From assembly GCA_038133845.1 (NCBI GenBank), contig JAYPUA010000001.1, positions 152,897-216,896 on the forward strand: a DNA stretch of 64,000 nt. Reading direction: 5' to 3'. This DNA comes from JAYPUA01 sp038133845 (GTDB taxonomy: Bacteria; SAR324; NAC60-12). A program made the position numbers and the translations under genes. Under the pieces are notes generated by a model. It had not been told where the DNA came from, did not search any database, and saw only the letters and a program-made list of their open reading frames with translations. Of this stretch, positions 25,919 through 35,257 are shown piece after piece (within the stretch, counting starts at the first letter, position 1; every line of letters begins with the position of its first letter).

Positions 25919-26787
25919 GAGAGCCCCAGCAGGCGGATGGCGTTCTCCTTGAGGACCAGCGGCCGGACGTCTTCTCGGATCTCGATCTTTTCAAAATCGC
26001 TCAGCCAGCGCTCCGGAGTGATCATCGGCCAGTCCGAGCCAAAGAGCATCTTTCGCTTGAGCAGCGTGTTGGTGTAGCGCACCAGGATCGGAGGAAAGTA
26101 CTTGGGAGACCACCCGGAGAGGTCGATGTAGACGTTGGGTTTGTGGGTTGCGACGGCCAAGGCCTCCTCCTGCCAAGGAAAGGAGGGGTGAGCCATCACG
26201 ATCGGCATGTCCGGAAAGTCCACGGCCACGTCATCAATGTACATCGGGTTCGAGTACTTGAGGCGCATGCCATTTCCACCGGGCATTCCCGAGCCCACGC
26301 CGGTCTGTCCGGTGTGAAAGAGAGCGATCTTTCCGGCCTCGGCGATGGCTTCATAGAGCGGATAGGCGAGCCGGTCGTTGGGATAGAATCCCTGCATGGT
26401 CGGGTGAAACTTGAACCCCTGGATCCCAAAATCCTCCACCAGCCTCCGGGCTTCTCGGGCCCCGAGCTTCCCTTTGTGCGGATCAATCGAGGCAAAGGGG
26501 ATCAGGACGTCGTCATTCTCCGCTGCAAGTGCAGCGACCTCTTCGTTCTGATAGCGGCGGTATCCGGTTTCTCGCTCTGCGTCCACGGGGAAGATCACTG
26601 CGGCAATGTTCTGTTCGCGGTAATGCTGGGCCGTTTCCGGGATGGTCGGCGGGTGCTCCCAGGGAGCGCCAAAGTACTTGGCCATGGTCGATTGCAGCTC
26701 GTCGTAGCCGTCGTCCTCATGGCAGCCGCAGGGTTCTTCCGCGTGTGTATGAAAATCAATAGCCTTAATCTTTTCAAGATCGATCAT
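25915..26787 (-). CDS. Amidohydrolase-2 (ACMSD-like) family metal-dependent hydrolase/decarboxylase
   Basis: The 290-residue product contains DFHTH at the first strand, GFKFHPTMQGFYPND, the metal His in MAHPSFPWQEEAL and GSDWP with the last metal Asp, the layout of PF04909 enzymes such as ACMSD and o-pyrocatechuate decarboxylases. In an aromatic operon it may decarboxylate or hydrolyse an aromatic acid or ring-cleavage product. The exact reaction is not determined. It lies between the CoA ligase (36 bases downstream of its stop) and the acyl-CoA dehydrogenase (overlap). Confidence 0.88.
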   Translation of the reverse strand: MIDLEKIKAIDFHTHAEEPCGCHEDDGYDELQSTMAKYFGAPWEHPPTIPETAQHYREQNIAAVIFPVDAERETGYRRYQNEEVAALAAENDDVLIPFASIDPHKGKLGAREARRLVEDFGIQGFKFHPTMQGFYPNDRLAYPLYEAIAEAGKIALFHTGQTGVGSGMPGGNGMRLKYSNPMYIDDVAVDFPDMPIVMAHPSFPWQEEALAVATHKPNVYIDLSGWSPKYFPPILVRYTNTLLKRKMLFGSDWPMITPERWLSDFEKIEIREDVRPLVLKENAIRLLGLS

Positions 26788-26822
26788 TGGGTCTTCCGCA
26801 AAGGTTCCAGGAAAAGCAGGAG

Positions 26823-28655
26823 TCAGGCTCTAACGATGTCCTGAGAGGAGTCTTGGTACAGCCGGGCGATCAGGCCCTCGCGTCGATTGAGGATCTTCCG
26901 GATGTTCAGGCTTCCCTTGCTGGTGATCTCTCCGTCTCCCAGCGAAGGGGGTTCTGCGGCCACCAGCGCTCGCGCAATGCGGGTAGAGGAGCCGGTGGCG
27001 TGCTCCAGCAACTTGCCCAGCGCCTTCCGGACCTCCTCGCAGTAGGCGGCCTCCGTGATCGCCTCCCCAAAGCTCCCCGGCTTGACCTGAAACCGAGCCA
27101 GGGCCTCCGGGTGAGGAAAGATCAGGATCCCGACCTCCTTGCGGTCATGCCCGGTGATCACCACATCCTGGACCAGCCCGGCGAAGACGGACAAGGCCTC
27201 CAGTCGGAGCTTGTTGGCGTGCACCCAGGTTCCGGTGAGCAGTTTGAAGTCCTCGGAGATCCGGCCATCGAAGATCAACCCGGCCTCGGGCTTCTCCGGA
27301 TCAACAAACCGCACTGCGTCTCCGGTAATCAGGAAGCCTTCGTTGTCAAAAGCCTCGGCCGTCTTCTCCGGATCCTTGAAGTAGCCAGTCATGATGTTCG
27401 GGCCCTGAACGCGGAGCTCGTAGCGTCCGTCTTCCCCGTTCATCAGCTTGGCCTCCACTTCAGGGAGCGGCACTCCCACGACTCCAGAGCGCCGGATGGG
27501 CTCATGCACCAGCAAGGTCGCCGGAGCGGTCTCCGTCATTCCCCAACTGGAGATCATCATTGGCAATTCGCCCCGGATTTCCAGCGCAAAGGACTCCAGA
27601 GCGCTCCAGGTGTCCTGAGGCAGCGAGGCTCCTGCGTAGAAGATCAGCTCCAGTTCCGAGAAGAACTTCTCTCTCAACACCTGGTCCTCCTTCAGCGCCT
27701 CCACCAGCAGTCCAAAACCCACAGGGACGTTGAAGCTCAGGGTCCCGGCGTGTTCTCTTTGGTTGCGCAAGGTCGCGGCAAACAGGGCCTTGGTGGGCTT
27801 CCCCTCGTCGATGTACAGGCTGCCTCCGTTTGCCAGCATCATGTTGAAGTTGTGGCTGCTGCCAAACACGTGGTTCCAGGGGAGCCAATCGAGGATCTTC
27901 GGAGGACGACGCTGCAACAGGGGCAGGCAGCGCCGAAGCTGCGCCTGATTGGCACACATCATCTTCTGTGTGGTCAGGACGCCTTTGGGATGCGATGTGG
28001 AGCCGGAGGTGAAGAGGATCTTGGCCAGCGTCTGTGGTCCAACCTGACGGTGAGCGGCATCGACCTCTGCCGGAGCGTTGCCCTTGAGCAGTTCCGAAAA
28101 GGCGGTCACAGTCTGGCCTGAACCGCTGAGGTCCACGGAGATCTTTTCGACCCCGTCGAAGACCTCGAGCCCCAGCGCCGCATCATAGGGCCCCGCCTTG
28201 GCCGCAAAGACCAGACCCGGCTGGATCAGGTCCGCAATGTAGCGGACGTTTCCGTGAGCCTCCGGGATGAGCGAGTACTGCTCGGCCAGAGGCACGACGG
28301 GAACCCCGACGTACTGAGCCGCCAGCGAGAGCAGTGCGTGATCAACCCCGTTTCCAGAGAGAATCATCACCGGTCGTTCAGGTCCCAGACCACGCTCGAG
28401 CAAGGACGCCGCCAGCGCCCGGGTCAGATCCAGCACCTCGGCGTAACCGTGCTCGCGCCATCCCTCTCCGGAGCGCTCTGCCAGAAAGATCCGCTCCGGA
28501 GCCTCCTGAGCCCAGCGGTGGAGCCATGTCCCGGTGCTGGAGGCAACCTCCTCCAGTGCATGCGGGGAGGTGAGCCGGATGGTGCCGTCCGGATCTTCCT
28601 GACGAATGACCTGATGGGGAACGTAGCCTCTTGGCGAGGCCGAGTGGTTGGTCAT
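26823..28655 (-). CDS. AMP-forming acyl/aryl-CoA ligase, feruloyl-CoA-synthase-like
   Basis: The 610-residue ANL enzyme has the AMP-binding P-loop LFTSGSTSHPKGV, WLPWNHVFGSSHNFN, SSWGMTETAPATL, GYFKDPEKTAEAFDNEGFLITGD and ISEDFKLLTGTWVH. The replacement of the usual GR.KE hinge by DGRISEDFKLLTGTWV is characteristic of the feruloyl-CoA synthase branch. It should activate an aromatic carboxylate (cinnamate, phenylpropanoate or benzoate type) with ATP and CoA. Its neighbours are a crotonase, SDRs and an acyl-CoA dehydrogenase, which would act on the resulting thioester. Confidence 0.92.
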   Translation of the reverse strand: MTNHSASPRGYVPHQVIRQEDPDGTIRLTSPHALEEVASSTGTWLHRWAQEAPERIFLAERSGEGWREHGYAEVLDLTRALAASLLERGLGPERPVMILSGNGVDHALLSLAAQYVGVPVVPLAEQYSLIPEAHGNVRYIADLIQPGLVFAAKAGPYDAALGLEVFDGVEKISVDLSGSGQTVTAFSELLKGNAPAEVDAAHRQVGPQTLAKILFTSGSTSHPKGVLTTQKMMCANQAQLRRCLPLLQRRPPKILDWLPWNHVFGSSHNFNMMLANGGSLYIDEGKPTKALFAATLRNQREHAGTLSFNVPVGFGLLVEALKEDQVLREKFFSELELIFYAGASLPQDTWSALESFALEIRGELPMMISSWGMTETAPATLLVHEPIRRSGVVGVPLPEVEAKLMNGEDGRYELRVQGPNIMTGYFKDPEKTAEAFDNEGFLITGDAVRFVDPEKPEAGLIFDGRISEDFKLLTGTWVHANKLRLEALSVFAGLVQDVVITGHDRKEVGILIFPHPEALARFQVKPGSFGEAITEAAYCEEVRKALGKLLEHATGSSTRIARALVAAEPPSLGDGEITSKGSLNIRKILNRREGLIARLYQDSSQDIVRA

Positions 28656-28701
28656 GAAGCCTCTTGAGTTCTGGGGGTGGCGAGTTGGGAGTTTGGAGGA
28701 G

Positions 28702-29472
28702 TCATCGAAACACGGGAGCGCGCTTCTCCAAAAAGGCCTTCAGGCCCTCCTCGGCGTCCGGGCTGGTCTGGGTGACTGCGGCGCACAGGCTCTCGGCAAA
28801 CAGACCGTCGGCCTTGGGCATGTCCTCAATGCGGCTCAGGGCCTGAATCATGATGTAGTTCGAGAGGCTGGCGTTGCTGGCGATCTTCCGGGCCAACTCC
28901 ATGGCCTTCGGGAGCGCCTCTCCAGCGTCCACGGTGTAGTGCGTCAGCCCGAGCTGAAGCCCCTCTTCGGCGCCGTACTTGCGTCCGGTGAGCATCATCT
29001 CGATCATCCGATCGGCCCCCAGAATGCGCCCGACCCGAACCGAGGCCCCGCCACCAACGAAGATGCCGCGTCGCCCCTCTGGAAGCTGGAAGAGAGTGGA
29101 AGGCTCTGCAATCCGGACGTGGGTGGAGGCCGCCAGCTCCAGGCCGCCGCCAATGACCGCTCCGTTCATGGCAGAGACCACCGGGAGTCCTCCGTATTGA
29201 ATCAGGTCCATGATCCGGTGCCAGTTCCGGGAGTGCCGCATCGTGCCTTCCGCATCGCGCGCCACGTGTTCGCTCAGGTCGAGCCCGGAGCAGTAGTGTC
29301 CTCCGTTTCCGGAGAGGACCACCACCTTCGTGCCCTCCGGAGGGTGGGAGAAGAACGCATCCAGGGCTTCCAGGAGTTCGTCGCTCATCGCGTTGCGCTT
29401 GTCCGGACGGTTCATCGCCACAAAGGTGATGTTGCTGTCAGTGCAGATTTCAAGAAGGGGAGAGGGGGTCAT
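28702..29472 (-). CDS. Enoyl-CoA hydratase/isomerase (crotonase) family protein
   Basis: The 256-residue crotonase shows MNRPDKRNAMSDELLEAL, the oxyanion-hole strands SGNGGHYCSGLDLSEH and SAMNGAVIGGGLELAAS, then FQLPEGRRGIFVGGGASVRVGRILG. The first Glu position of hydratases in this last motif is occupied by Glu in PEGRRG. It would hydrate an enoyl-CoA or cleave a hydroxyphenylpropionyl-CoA as feruloyl-CoA hydratase/lyase does. The spacing to the ligase gene (46 bases) and the SDR gene (22 bases) supports one operon. Confidence 0.92.
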   Translation of the reverse strand: MTPSPLLEICTDSNITFVAMNRPDKRNAMSDELLEALDAFFSHPPEGTKVVVLSGNGGHYCSGLDLSEHVARDAEGTMRHSRNWHRIMDLIQYGGLPVVSAMNGAVIGGGLELAASTHVRIAEPSTLFQLPEGRRGIFVGGGASVRVGRILGADRMIEMMLTGRKYGAEEGLQLGLTHYTVDAGEALPKAMELARKIASNASLSNYIMIQALSRIEDMPKADGLFAESLCAAVTQTSPDAEEGLKAFLEKRAPVFR

Positions 29473-29494
29473 GCTGATTTCAAAGGCCTGAGCT

Positions 29495-30262
29495 TTATCG
29501 AGGAGGAAGCCTCAGGGCGCCATCGAGTCGAATGACTTCGCCGTTGAGGCTGGGGTTCTGGACGATGTGCTCCACCAACGACGCGAACTCTCCCGGATCT
29601 CCCAGGCGGGCAGGAAAGGGGATGTTGGCGGTGATCGCTTCCTGGATCTCTTCCGGGAGAGTTTCCATCAGGGGGGTCCGGAAGAGTCCGGGGGCAATGG
29701 TCATCACGCGGATACCCACGCGGGCCAGCTCCCGGGCGGCCGGAAGCGCGAGGGAGACGATCCCGCCCTTGGACGCTGCATAGGCCGACTGTCCGACCTG
29801 ACCGTCCTGAAAGGCAACGGACGCGGTGTTGATGATCACCCCGCGCTCTCCATCCTCGTTGTCCGGATCCGTCTGCGACAGCCCCAGGGCGGCGACGCTC
29901 ATCACAATGTAGGTCCCAATCAGGTTCACCTGGATGGTCTTGCGGAACGTATCGACCGAGAGCCCTCCGTCTCTGGGGAGGATGCGGGAGGCGGTTCCGA
30001 TTCCGGCACAGTTGACGACAATCCGGGGCGGCTGACCCCACTCCGTGACGACCTGATCGAAGGCTGCCCGCACGGAAGCTTCGTCGGAGACGTCTGCAGG
30101 AATGGCGAGGCCCTGAATGCCTTGAGCGACTTCCCGGGCGGCATCGTGCGAGCGGTCCAAGACGACGACCCGTGCTCCTTGCCGAGCCAGGTGCTCCGCC
30201 GTTGTTCTTCCCAAACCGCTGGCTCCTCCGGTCACCAGCGCGATCTTTCCCTGTAGGTTCAT
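29495..30262 (-). CDS. SDR, 3-hydroxyacyl-CoA dehydrogenase (HSD10-like)
   Basis: The 255-residue product begins GKIALVTGGASGLGRTTAEHLA, has NCAGIGTASRI, an insert QTDPDNEDGERGVIINTAS and catalytic SVAFQDGQVGQSAYAASKGG, then IAPGLFRTPLMETLPE. The DGERGVIINTAS and GLFRTP wording is typical of bacterial homologues of HSD17B10, which oxidise 3-hydroxyacyl-CoAs with NAD. This fits step three of a beta-oxidation-like side-chain degradation after the crotonase. The gene lies 24 bases downstream of the monooxygenase gene. Confidence 0.92.
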   Translation of the reverse strand: MNLQGKIALVTGGASGLGRTTAEHLARQGARVVVLDRSHDAAREVAQGIQGLAIPADVSDEASVRAAFDQVVTEWGQPPRIVVNCAGIGTASRILPRDGGLSVDTFRKTIQVNLIGTYIVMSVAALGLSQTDPDNEDGERGVIINTASVAFQDGQVGQSAYAASKGGIVSLALPAARELARVGIRVMTIAPGLFRTPLMETLPEEIQEAITANIPFPARLGDPGEFASLVEHIVQNPSLNGEVIRLDGALRLPPR

Positions 30263-30286
30263 GAGTGGATTTCCTGAGAAGTGAGT

Positions 30287-31489
30287 TCAGACAGACGAGA
30301 CGGTTCCTCGCAGCCCGGAGCCGCCATAAAGCCACTCGACCGTGTCGTACCACTGCTCTGGTGTCTTGGCCTGCATGATGGCGTTGCGGAGCTTGGCGTG
30401 TGCTCCTCCGGGATGGTAGATGTGCTCCCCGATCAGCCGGGACTGCAGCTGAACTCGTGCGGTCCGGACGATCCGGTTCTCCTGATAGGCCTGAAGAGCG
30501 ACCTCCCAATCTCCGGAGGCGGCCTCCATCTCGGACGCGAGGCAGACCGAGTCCTCCATCGCCATGCAGGCTCCCTGAGCAAAGTACTGAAGCATCGGAT
30601 GCGCAGCGTCTCCCAGCAGTGCGACCCGGCCATCGACCCACTCCTCAACCGGGTCGCGGTCGCACAGCACCCAGAGCTTCCAGTCCTTCCCGCGCTCAAT
30701 GATCTGACGCGGCACCTCATGGATGTGCTCGAAGCCCCGGCGGACCTCCTCGACTTCTACCGGCTTGCCGGCCACAGGTTCCGGCGCGTTGTTGTGGTAG
30801 GTGACGACCAGGTTGAACACCTTCCAGCCGGAGAGGGGATAGTGCACGATGTGACACTTCGGGCCCGCCCAGAGGGTTGCTGCGTTCCAGCGCAGGTTCT
30901 CCGGCATCTCCTCGGTGGGGATGACCGAACGGTAGGTGGTATGTCCGGAGACGCGCGGCGCAGAATCTCCAACAACGCGCTTGCGGATGTTTGACCAGAG
31001 GCCATCCGCTCCCACCAGGCCCGTTCCGGAGACGCGCTCCCCATCCTTCAAAAGGGCGACGACGGAGCCCTCCTGCTGCTCATAGTCAATCACTTCCGAG
31101 CTGGTACGCAACTCAATCAGGGGGCTTTCCTCACAGGCCTTGAGGAAGACCCCGTGGAGGTCACCGCGGTGGACCACTGCGTAAGGGTTCCGAAAGCGCT
31201 GCCGGAAGTCGTCACCGAGTGGGATGTGGGTGATCTCCTCTCCGGAGATCGCATCCATCAGGCGCAGTCGGTCGATGTACACGGCCATTTTGCGTGCGGC
31301 GTCCCCGACTCCCAGGTAGTCAAACGCATGGAAGGCATTGGGGCCAAGCTGAATCCCGGCTCCGATCTCTCCCAGCTTGGGAGCACGCTCCAGCACAATG
31401 GAGGAGAACCCCTTCTGGGCCAGCCCCAGGGCGCTGGTCAGGCCGCCGATTCCGCCTCCGGCAATTAAAACAGGCTTCTGCTTGTTCAT
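30287..31489 (-). CDS. FAD monooxygenase, 3-hydroxybenzoate 6-hydroxylase-like
   Basis: The 400-residue flavoprotein has GGGIGGLTSALGLAQKGF at the N-terminus for FAD, the second FAD site VDGRVALLGDAAHPMLQYFAQGACMAMEDS, and VGADGLWSNIRKRV for the NADH region. GPKCHIVHYPL and CDRDPVEEWVDGR resemble 3-hydroxybenzoate 6-hydroxylases, which convert 3-hydroxybenzoate to gentisate; salicylate hydroxylases are the nearest alternative. The gentisate dioxygenase gene at the head of the block supports the former. AGGAGAG precedes the ATG at 31489. Confidence 0.9.
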   Translation of the reverse strand: MNKQKPVLIAGGGIGGLTSALGLAQKGFSSIVLERAPKLGEIGAGIQLGPNAFHAFDYLGVGDAARKMAVYIDRLRLMDAISGEEITHIPLGDDFRQRFRNPYAVVHRGDLHGVFLKACEESPLIELRTSSEVIDYEQQEGSVVALLKDGERVSGTGLVGADGLWSNIRKRVVGDSAPRVSGHTTYRSVIPTEEMPENLRWNAATLWAGPKCHIVHYPLSGWKVFNLVVTYHNNAPEPVAGKPVEVEEVRRGFEHIHEVPRQIIERGKDWKLWVLCDRDPVEEWVDGRVALLGDAAHPMLQYFAQGACMAMEDSVCLASEMEAASGDWEVALQAYQENRIVRTARVQLQSRLIGEHIYHPGGAHAKLRNAIMQAKTPEQWYDTVEWLYGGSGLRGTVSSV

Positions 31490-31515
31490 CTTCTCTCCTG
31501 TTTCCAGACCATGTC

Positions 31516-32838
31516 TCAGCTGGTCCAGCGTAACAAAAACAGGGTGATTCCCGGAAAGATCACCAGGATCACCACACGGATCAAATCAGACAGGACAAAG
31601 GGCATCACCCCCCGGTAGGTTTCCACCATTGGGGTCTCCTTGTCGAGGGTGTTGATGACAAACAGGTTCATCCCCACAGGAGGTGTGATCAGTCCCACTT
31701 CGACGACGATCAGCACCAGGATTCCGAACCAGATCGCCAACTCTTCCGAGGTCATGCCGAAGTCCAGCTCGGAGATGATGGGGAAAAAAATTGGAATGGT
31801 CAGCAGGATCATCGACAGGCTGTCCATCACACAGCCAAAAACCAGGTAGAGCATCAGAATGATGGAGAGAATCAGCCACGGGCTGTACCCTTGCGAGACG
31901 ACAAAAGCGGAGACCTCCTGAGGCACCTGCGAGAGGGCGAGGAAGCTGTTGTAGAACGCGGCTCCGAGCACAATGAAGAAGATCATGGCGCTGCTGTTTG
32001 CCGTCGAGAGAATGGAGTCGGTCAGTGCCTTCAGGCTCAGCCCGCCGTTGGCATAGGCAATGATTCCTGTTCCTGCCGCTCCGATCGCCGCTCCCTCGGT
32101 AGGCGTGAACCAGCCCAGATAGATGCCTCCGACAACAACGAGGAAGACCAGCAAGACCGGCCAGACCTCAACCAGCGCCTGCAGGCGCTCTCCGTATGGC
32201 ACCCGCTCGCGCATCTGAGCTGCGTCTGGGTTGAGTCGGACGTAAATGGAGATGGTGATCAGGTAGCCGATGGCAGCGAGGATTCCGGGGACAAAGGCGG
32301 CGAGGAACAGCTTGGCGATGTTCTGCTCGGTGAGGATGGCGTAGATGACCAGGATCACCGATGGCGGAATGAGAATGCCCAGCGTACCTCCGGCGGCCAA
32401 GGTCGCGGTGGCGAGCCCTCCGGAGTAGCCGTAGCGGCGCAGCTCCGGGAGGGCCACCTGGCTCATCGTCGCGGCGGTGGCCAGCGAGGAGCCGCAGATC
32501 GCTCCAAATCCTGCACAGGCCCCGATGGCGGCCATGGCGACCCCCCCCCGTCGATGTCCCAGCCACGTCTCTGCAGCCTTGAACAGCGCCTTGGACATTC
32601 CGCCCAGCGTTGAGAACTGCCCCATCAGCAAAAACAGCGGGATGATGGAGAGCGAGTAGCTGGAGAAGGTGGAGTAGGTCTCCGACTTCAACTTCGAGAG
32701 CACCACGTTCGGGCCACCCGTCAAGATGGCCAGACCTCCCAGCCCGCAGATCAACATCGAGAGCCCGATGGGCACCCGCAGGAAGATCAGGAGCAGGAGT
32801 ACGGGAAACGAGGCGATCCCGATTTCAAGATTGCTCAA
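31516..32838 (-). CDS. dctM: TRAP transporter large permease subunit
   Basis: The 440-residue protein has about twelve membrane helices and the DctM patterns: LRVPIGLSMLICGLGGL, GGVAMAAIGACAGFGAICGSSLATAATM, LAAGGTLGILIPPSVILVIYA, FTPTEGAAIGA and GLITPPVGMNLFVIN. It carries substrate with a sodium gradient. Its ATG overlaps the stop of the small subunit gene by four bases. With the DctP protein and aromatic enzymes around it, an aromatic acid is the likely cargo. Confidence 0.96.
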   Translation of the reverse strand: MSNLEIGIASFPVLLLLIFLRVPIGLSMLICGLGGLAILTGGPNVVLSKLKSETYSTFSSYSLSIIPLFLLMGQFSTLGGMSKALFKAAETWLGHRRGGVAMAAIGACAGFGAICGSSLATAATMSQVALPELRRYGYSGGLATATLAAGGTLGILIPPSVILVIYAILTEQNIAKLFLAAFVPGILAAIGYLITISIYVRLNPDAAQMRERVPYGERLQALVEVWPVLLVFLVVVGGIYLGWFTPTEGAAIGAAGTGIIAYANGGLSLKALTDSILSTANSSAMIFFIVLGAAFYNSFLALSQVPQEVSAFVVSQGYSPWLILSIILMLYLVFGCVMDSLSMILLTIPIFFPIISELDFGMTSEELAIWFGILVLIVVEVGLITPPVGMNLFVINTLDKETPMVETYRGVMPFVLSDLIRVVILVIFPGITLFLLRWTS

Positions 32839-33419
32839 TGGGAACCTCCGCTTCCGGTTTCATAGAGACGCATTGTTCGGAGCTCCTGCACACGCACAAC
32901 GATCGCGTAGATCGAGACGATCGAGGCAATCAGTGCTGCGGCAAAGCTCGCGGCATAGGCCCACCAGACGGGAAACTGCAACAGAAAGGTGGTCTCTCCG
33001 TAGCGCAGCTTGTCCCCCATCCCCACATACAGCCGCCAGGTCAACAGGCAGGTCACGCTGGAAAGCAGCACCTCGGAGATCAGGTCGACCGCTCGGTTCA
33101 TCGCGGTGGGGAACAGGAAGGCGAACAGGTCCACGTTGGCGTGTCCTCGACGCAGCTGGCACCAGGGCAGGAAGGCGAAGATGGAGAAGGCGATCCCGGC
33201 CTCAACCAGCTCGAAGTCTCCGTCTACCGGCCCCACGCCTGAAGCGATCAGGAGCTGGGAGAGTCCGGCGAGGTTCTCCTTGAGGAAGTCCGTGTGTGCG
33301 ATCGTATTCCCTGCACGGCCGATGACGCTGATAGTGATCAGCACGATCAGCAGGGTCAGGACGATGCCCCCAAGAATGGCGACTCCACGGGCCAGCCCTT
33401 GAAAGACGATCCGGAGCAT
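32835..33419 (-). CDS. dctQ: TRAP transporter small permease subunit
   Basis: The 194-residue protein has four hydrophobic helices, with the DctQ stretch LPWCQLRRGHANVDLFAFLFPTAMNRAVDLISEVL between helices two and three. It pairs with DctM. The loop between the first two helices (AHTDFLKENLAGLSQLLIASGVGPVDGDFELVE) is longer than usual. It lies 85 bases downstream of dctP across a strong hairpin, and overlaps dctM. Confidence 0.93.
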   Translation of the reverse strand: MLRIVFQGLARGVAILGGIVLTLLIVLITISVIGRAGNTIAHTDFLKENLAGLSQLLIASGVGPVDGDFELVEAGIAFSIFAFLPWCQLRRGHANVDLFAFLFPTAMNRAVDLISEVLLSSVTCLLTWRLYVGMGDKLRYGETTFLLQFPVWWAYAASFAAALIASIVSIYAIVVRVQELRTMRLYETGSGGSH

Positions 33420-33472
33420 GTGGGTTTGGTGGAAAAGAGATTTTGGGAGGTGAGCCCGGGGAAGGCTGGGGA

Positions 33473-33498
33473 GGGAGGTGCTCCGGAGAGCACCTCCC
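33473..33498 (-). terminator. UNCG-capped hairpin between dctP and dctQ
   Basis: A perfect 11-bp stem: GGGAGGTGCTC (33473-33483) and GAGCACCTCCC (33488-33498) enclose four bases. On the transcribed (minus) strand the loop is TCCG closed by C-G, the extra-stable UNCG tetraloop. It begins six bases after the dctP stop. No T-run follows, so it is more likely a partial attenuator or 3'-end stabiliser that raises binding-protein mRNA over permease mRNA than a full terminator. Confidence 0.75.
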
Positions 33499-33504
33499 TG
33501 CAGA

Positions 33505-34545
33505 TCACTTCGAGTACTTCTCGATCAGCTCACGTGCTTCGGCAAGCAACTGCGTGCCCTTCATGCCTTTGCCGTCCATCTCCTTGACCCAGTTGTCAAT
33601 GATGGGCTGAGAGGCCTGGCGCCAGCGGTTCACCTCTGCATCGGAGAGAGTGATGATGTTGTTGTTGCGCTTCAGGGCAATCTGACGAGAGGGCTCGTCA
33701 TACTCCTGCATCAGGCGCCCGGCCCATCCGGACATCTCCCGGCCAGAGTTTTCGTCGATGACCTTCTTGAGATCGGCAGGGAGCGACTCGTACTTGTCCT
33801 TGTTCATGGCAAAGATGAACGTAGTGGTGTAGAGGCTCGCCTGGCCAAAGCCGGTGTGGTTGGAAACCAGCTCGGCGACCTTCAGCGCTCCGGTCACCTC
33901 CCAGGGAATCACGGTGGCGTCGATGACGCCTTTGGAGAGCGCCTCCGGAACGGCAGGCACGGGCATGCCCACAGGAGTGGCCCCCAACTCCTTGAAGAGC
34001 ATGTTGGTCACCCGTGTCGGAGCGCGCAGCTTGACTCCGTTCAGGTCGGCCAACGTCATCACCGGCTTCTTGGAGTGGATCAGCCCCGGTCCATGCACCC
34101 AGACCCCGATGATGTGCATTTCCCGGAAGTCCTGATTCTTCATGTACTTCTCATGCAGGTCCCAGTAGGCCTTCGAGGTCGCCTCGGCGTTCGTCATCAT
34201 GAAGGGCAGTTCGAAGACCTCCGTCCGAGGGAAGCGTCCGGGGGTATAGCCACAGACCGTCCAGATCAGGTCCACCACGCCGTCCGTGACCTGGTCGGCC
34301 AACTCCGGGGGCTTGCCTCCCAACTGCATGGAGGGATAGTGGTCGATCTGAATCCGGCCTCCGGAGGCTTTCTCGACCTTGTCGGCCCAGACCTCCAGGA
34401 CGTGCTTGGGCACGTTCGCCTGAGCGGGGAGGAACTGGTGCATCTTCAGGGTCACGTCCTGAGCGGCCAGGGGGCTCCAGGCCAGGCTGGTCAAGAGGGT
34501 GGCAGACGCCAGCAGGCGTCCCAGGTTGGCGGCAAATTGCTTCAT
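33505..34545 (-). CDS. dctP: TRAP transporter solute-binding protein
   Basis: The 346-residue protein has a signal peptide (MKQFAANLGRLLASATLLTSLAW, cleavage near PLAA/QDV). It then shows family features LKMHQFLPAQANVPKHVLEVWADKVEKAS, the conserved GVKLRAPTRVTNMLFKELGA with the carboxylate-binding Arg, and PVPAVPEALSKGVIDATVIPWE. It captures an organic acid in the periplasm for DctQM. An AGGAGAG ribosome site precedes the ATG at 34545. The gentisate neighbourhood suggests an aromatic acid ligand. Confidence 0.95.
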   Translation of the reverse strand: MKQFAANLGRLLASATLLTSLAWSPLAAQDVTLKMHQFLPAQANVPKHVLEVWADKVEKASGGRIQIDHYPSMQLGGKPPELADQVTDGVVDLIWTVCGYTPGRFPRTEVFELPFMMTNAEATSKAYWDLHEKYMKNQDFREMHIIGVWVHGPGLIHSKKPVMTLADLNGVKLRAPTRVTNMLFKELGATPVGMPVPAVPEALSKGVIDATVIPWEVTGALKVAELVSNHTGFGQASLYTTTFIFAMNKDKYESLPADLKKVIDENSGREMSGWAGRLMQEYDEPSRQIALKRNNNIITLSDAEVNRWRQASQPIIDNWVKEMDGKGMKGTQLLAEARELIEKYSK

Positions 34546-34612
34546 GATGTCTCTCCTGAGAGGGGTAGCTTTGGTGGTGCCTCACCAAAGAGGTTCAAGC
34601 CAACGGTCCGGA

Positions 34613-35257
34613 TCAGGACTCGGCATCCGGCTGAGACATCGGATGTGCGTTGGCAAATGCCGGAAGAGCCTCGCAGGCGGCATGCACTGCGCGAACTCTC
34701 GGCATGGGCTCCAAGTCGACTCCAAACCGAGCCGCGTTGAAGATCTGGGGGACCAGGCACAGGTCTGCGAGCCCGGGGGTGGTCCCAAAACAAAACGGTC
34801 CTGGATGCTGCTGCTGGGCGAGAAGGGCTTCGCAGGCTTCCAGGCCTTCTCCAATCCAGCGTTGACACCAGCGGTTGACAGCGTCCTCATCCTGCCCCAG
34901 TTCACTCCTAAGGTACTGCAGTATCCGGAGGTTCTGGATTGGATGAATGTCACAGGCGATGATCTGGGCGAAGGCCCGAACCTGCGCCCGCAGGTTGCGT
35001 TCTGCAGGCAGCAAAGGAGGCTCCGGGTACTGCTCCTCCAGCCACTCGATGATGGCCAGCGACTGGGTGAGGACAAAGTCTCCATCGACCAGCGTGGGCA
35101 CCAGCTTTTGCGGGTTGAGCCGGGTATACTCCGCGCTCTTCTGGAGCTGTTGGCGCAGGTGGACGGAGTGAAACTGGTACTCGACCTGCTTCAGGTTGAA
35201 CGCGATCCGGCACCGGTAGGCTGCTGAACTTCTGAAGTATCCGTGAAACTCCATCAT
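34613..35257 (-). CDS. maiA: Maleylpyruvate/maleylacetoacetate isomerase (zeta-class GST)
   Basis: The 214-residue protein begins MMEFHGYFRSSAAYRCRIAFNLK, the zeta-GST motif SS..YR.RIAL with the catalytic Ser pair, followed by NPQKLVPTLVDGDFVLTQSLAIIEWLEEQYPEPPLLP for glutathione binding and DIHPIQNLRIL. After gentisate cleavage the product is maleylpyruvate, which this enzyme would isomerise to fumarylpyruvate. The gene overlaps the dioxygenase stop by four bases, which strongly supports the maleylpyruvate role. The fumarylpyruvate hydrolase for the next step is not in the window. Confidence 0.93.
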   Translation of the reverse strand: MMEFHGYFRSSAAYRCRIAFNLKQVEYQFHSVHLRQQLQKSAEYTRLNPQKLVPTLVDGDFVLTQSLAIIEWLEEQYPEPPLLPAERNLRAQVRAFAQIIACDIHPIQNLRILQYLRSELGQDEDAVNRWCQRWIGEGLEACEALLAQQQHPGPFCFGTTPGLADLCLVPQIFNAARFGVDLEPMPRVRAVHAACEALPAFANAHPMSQPDAES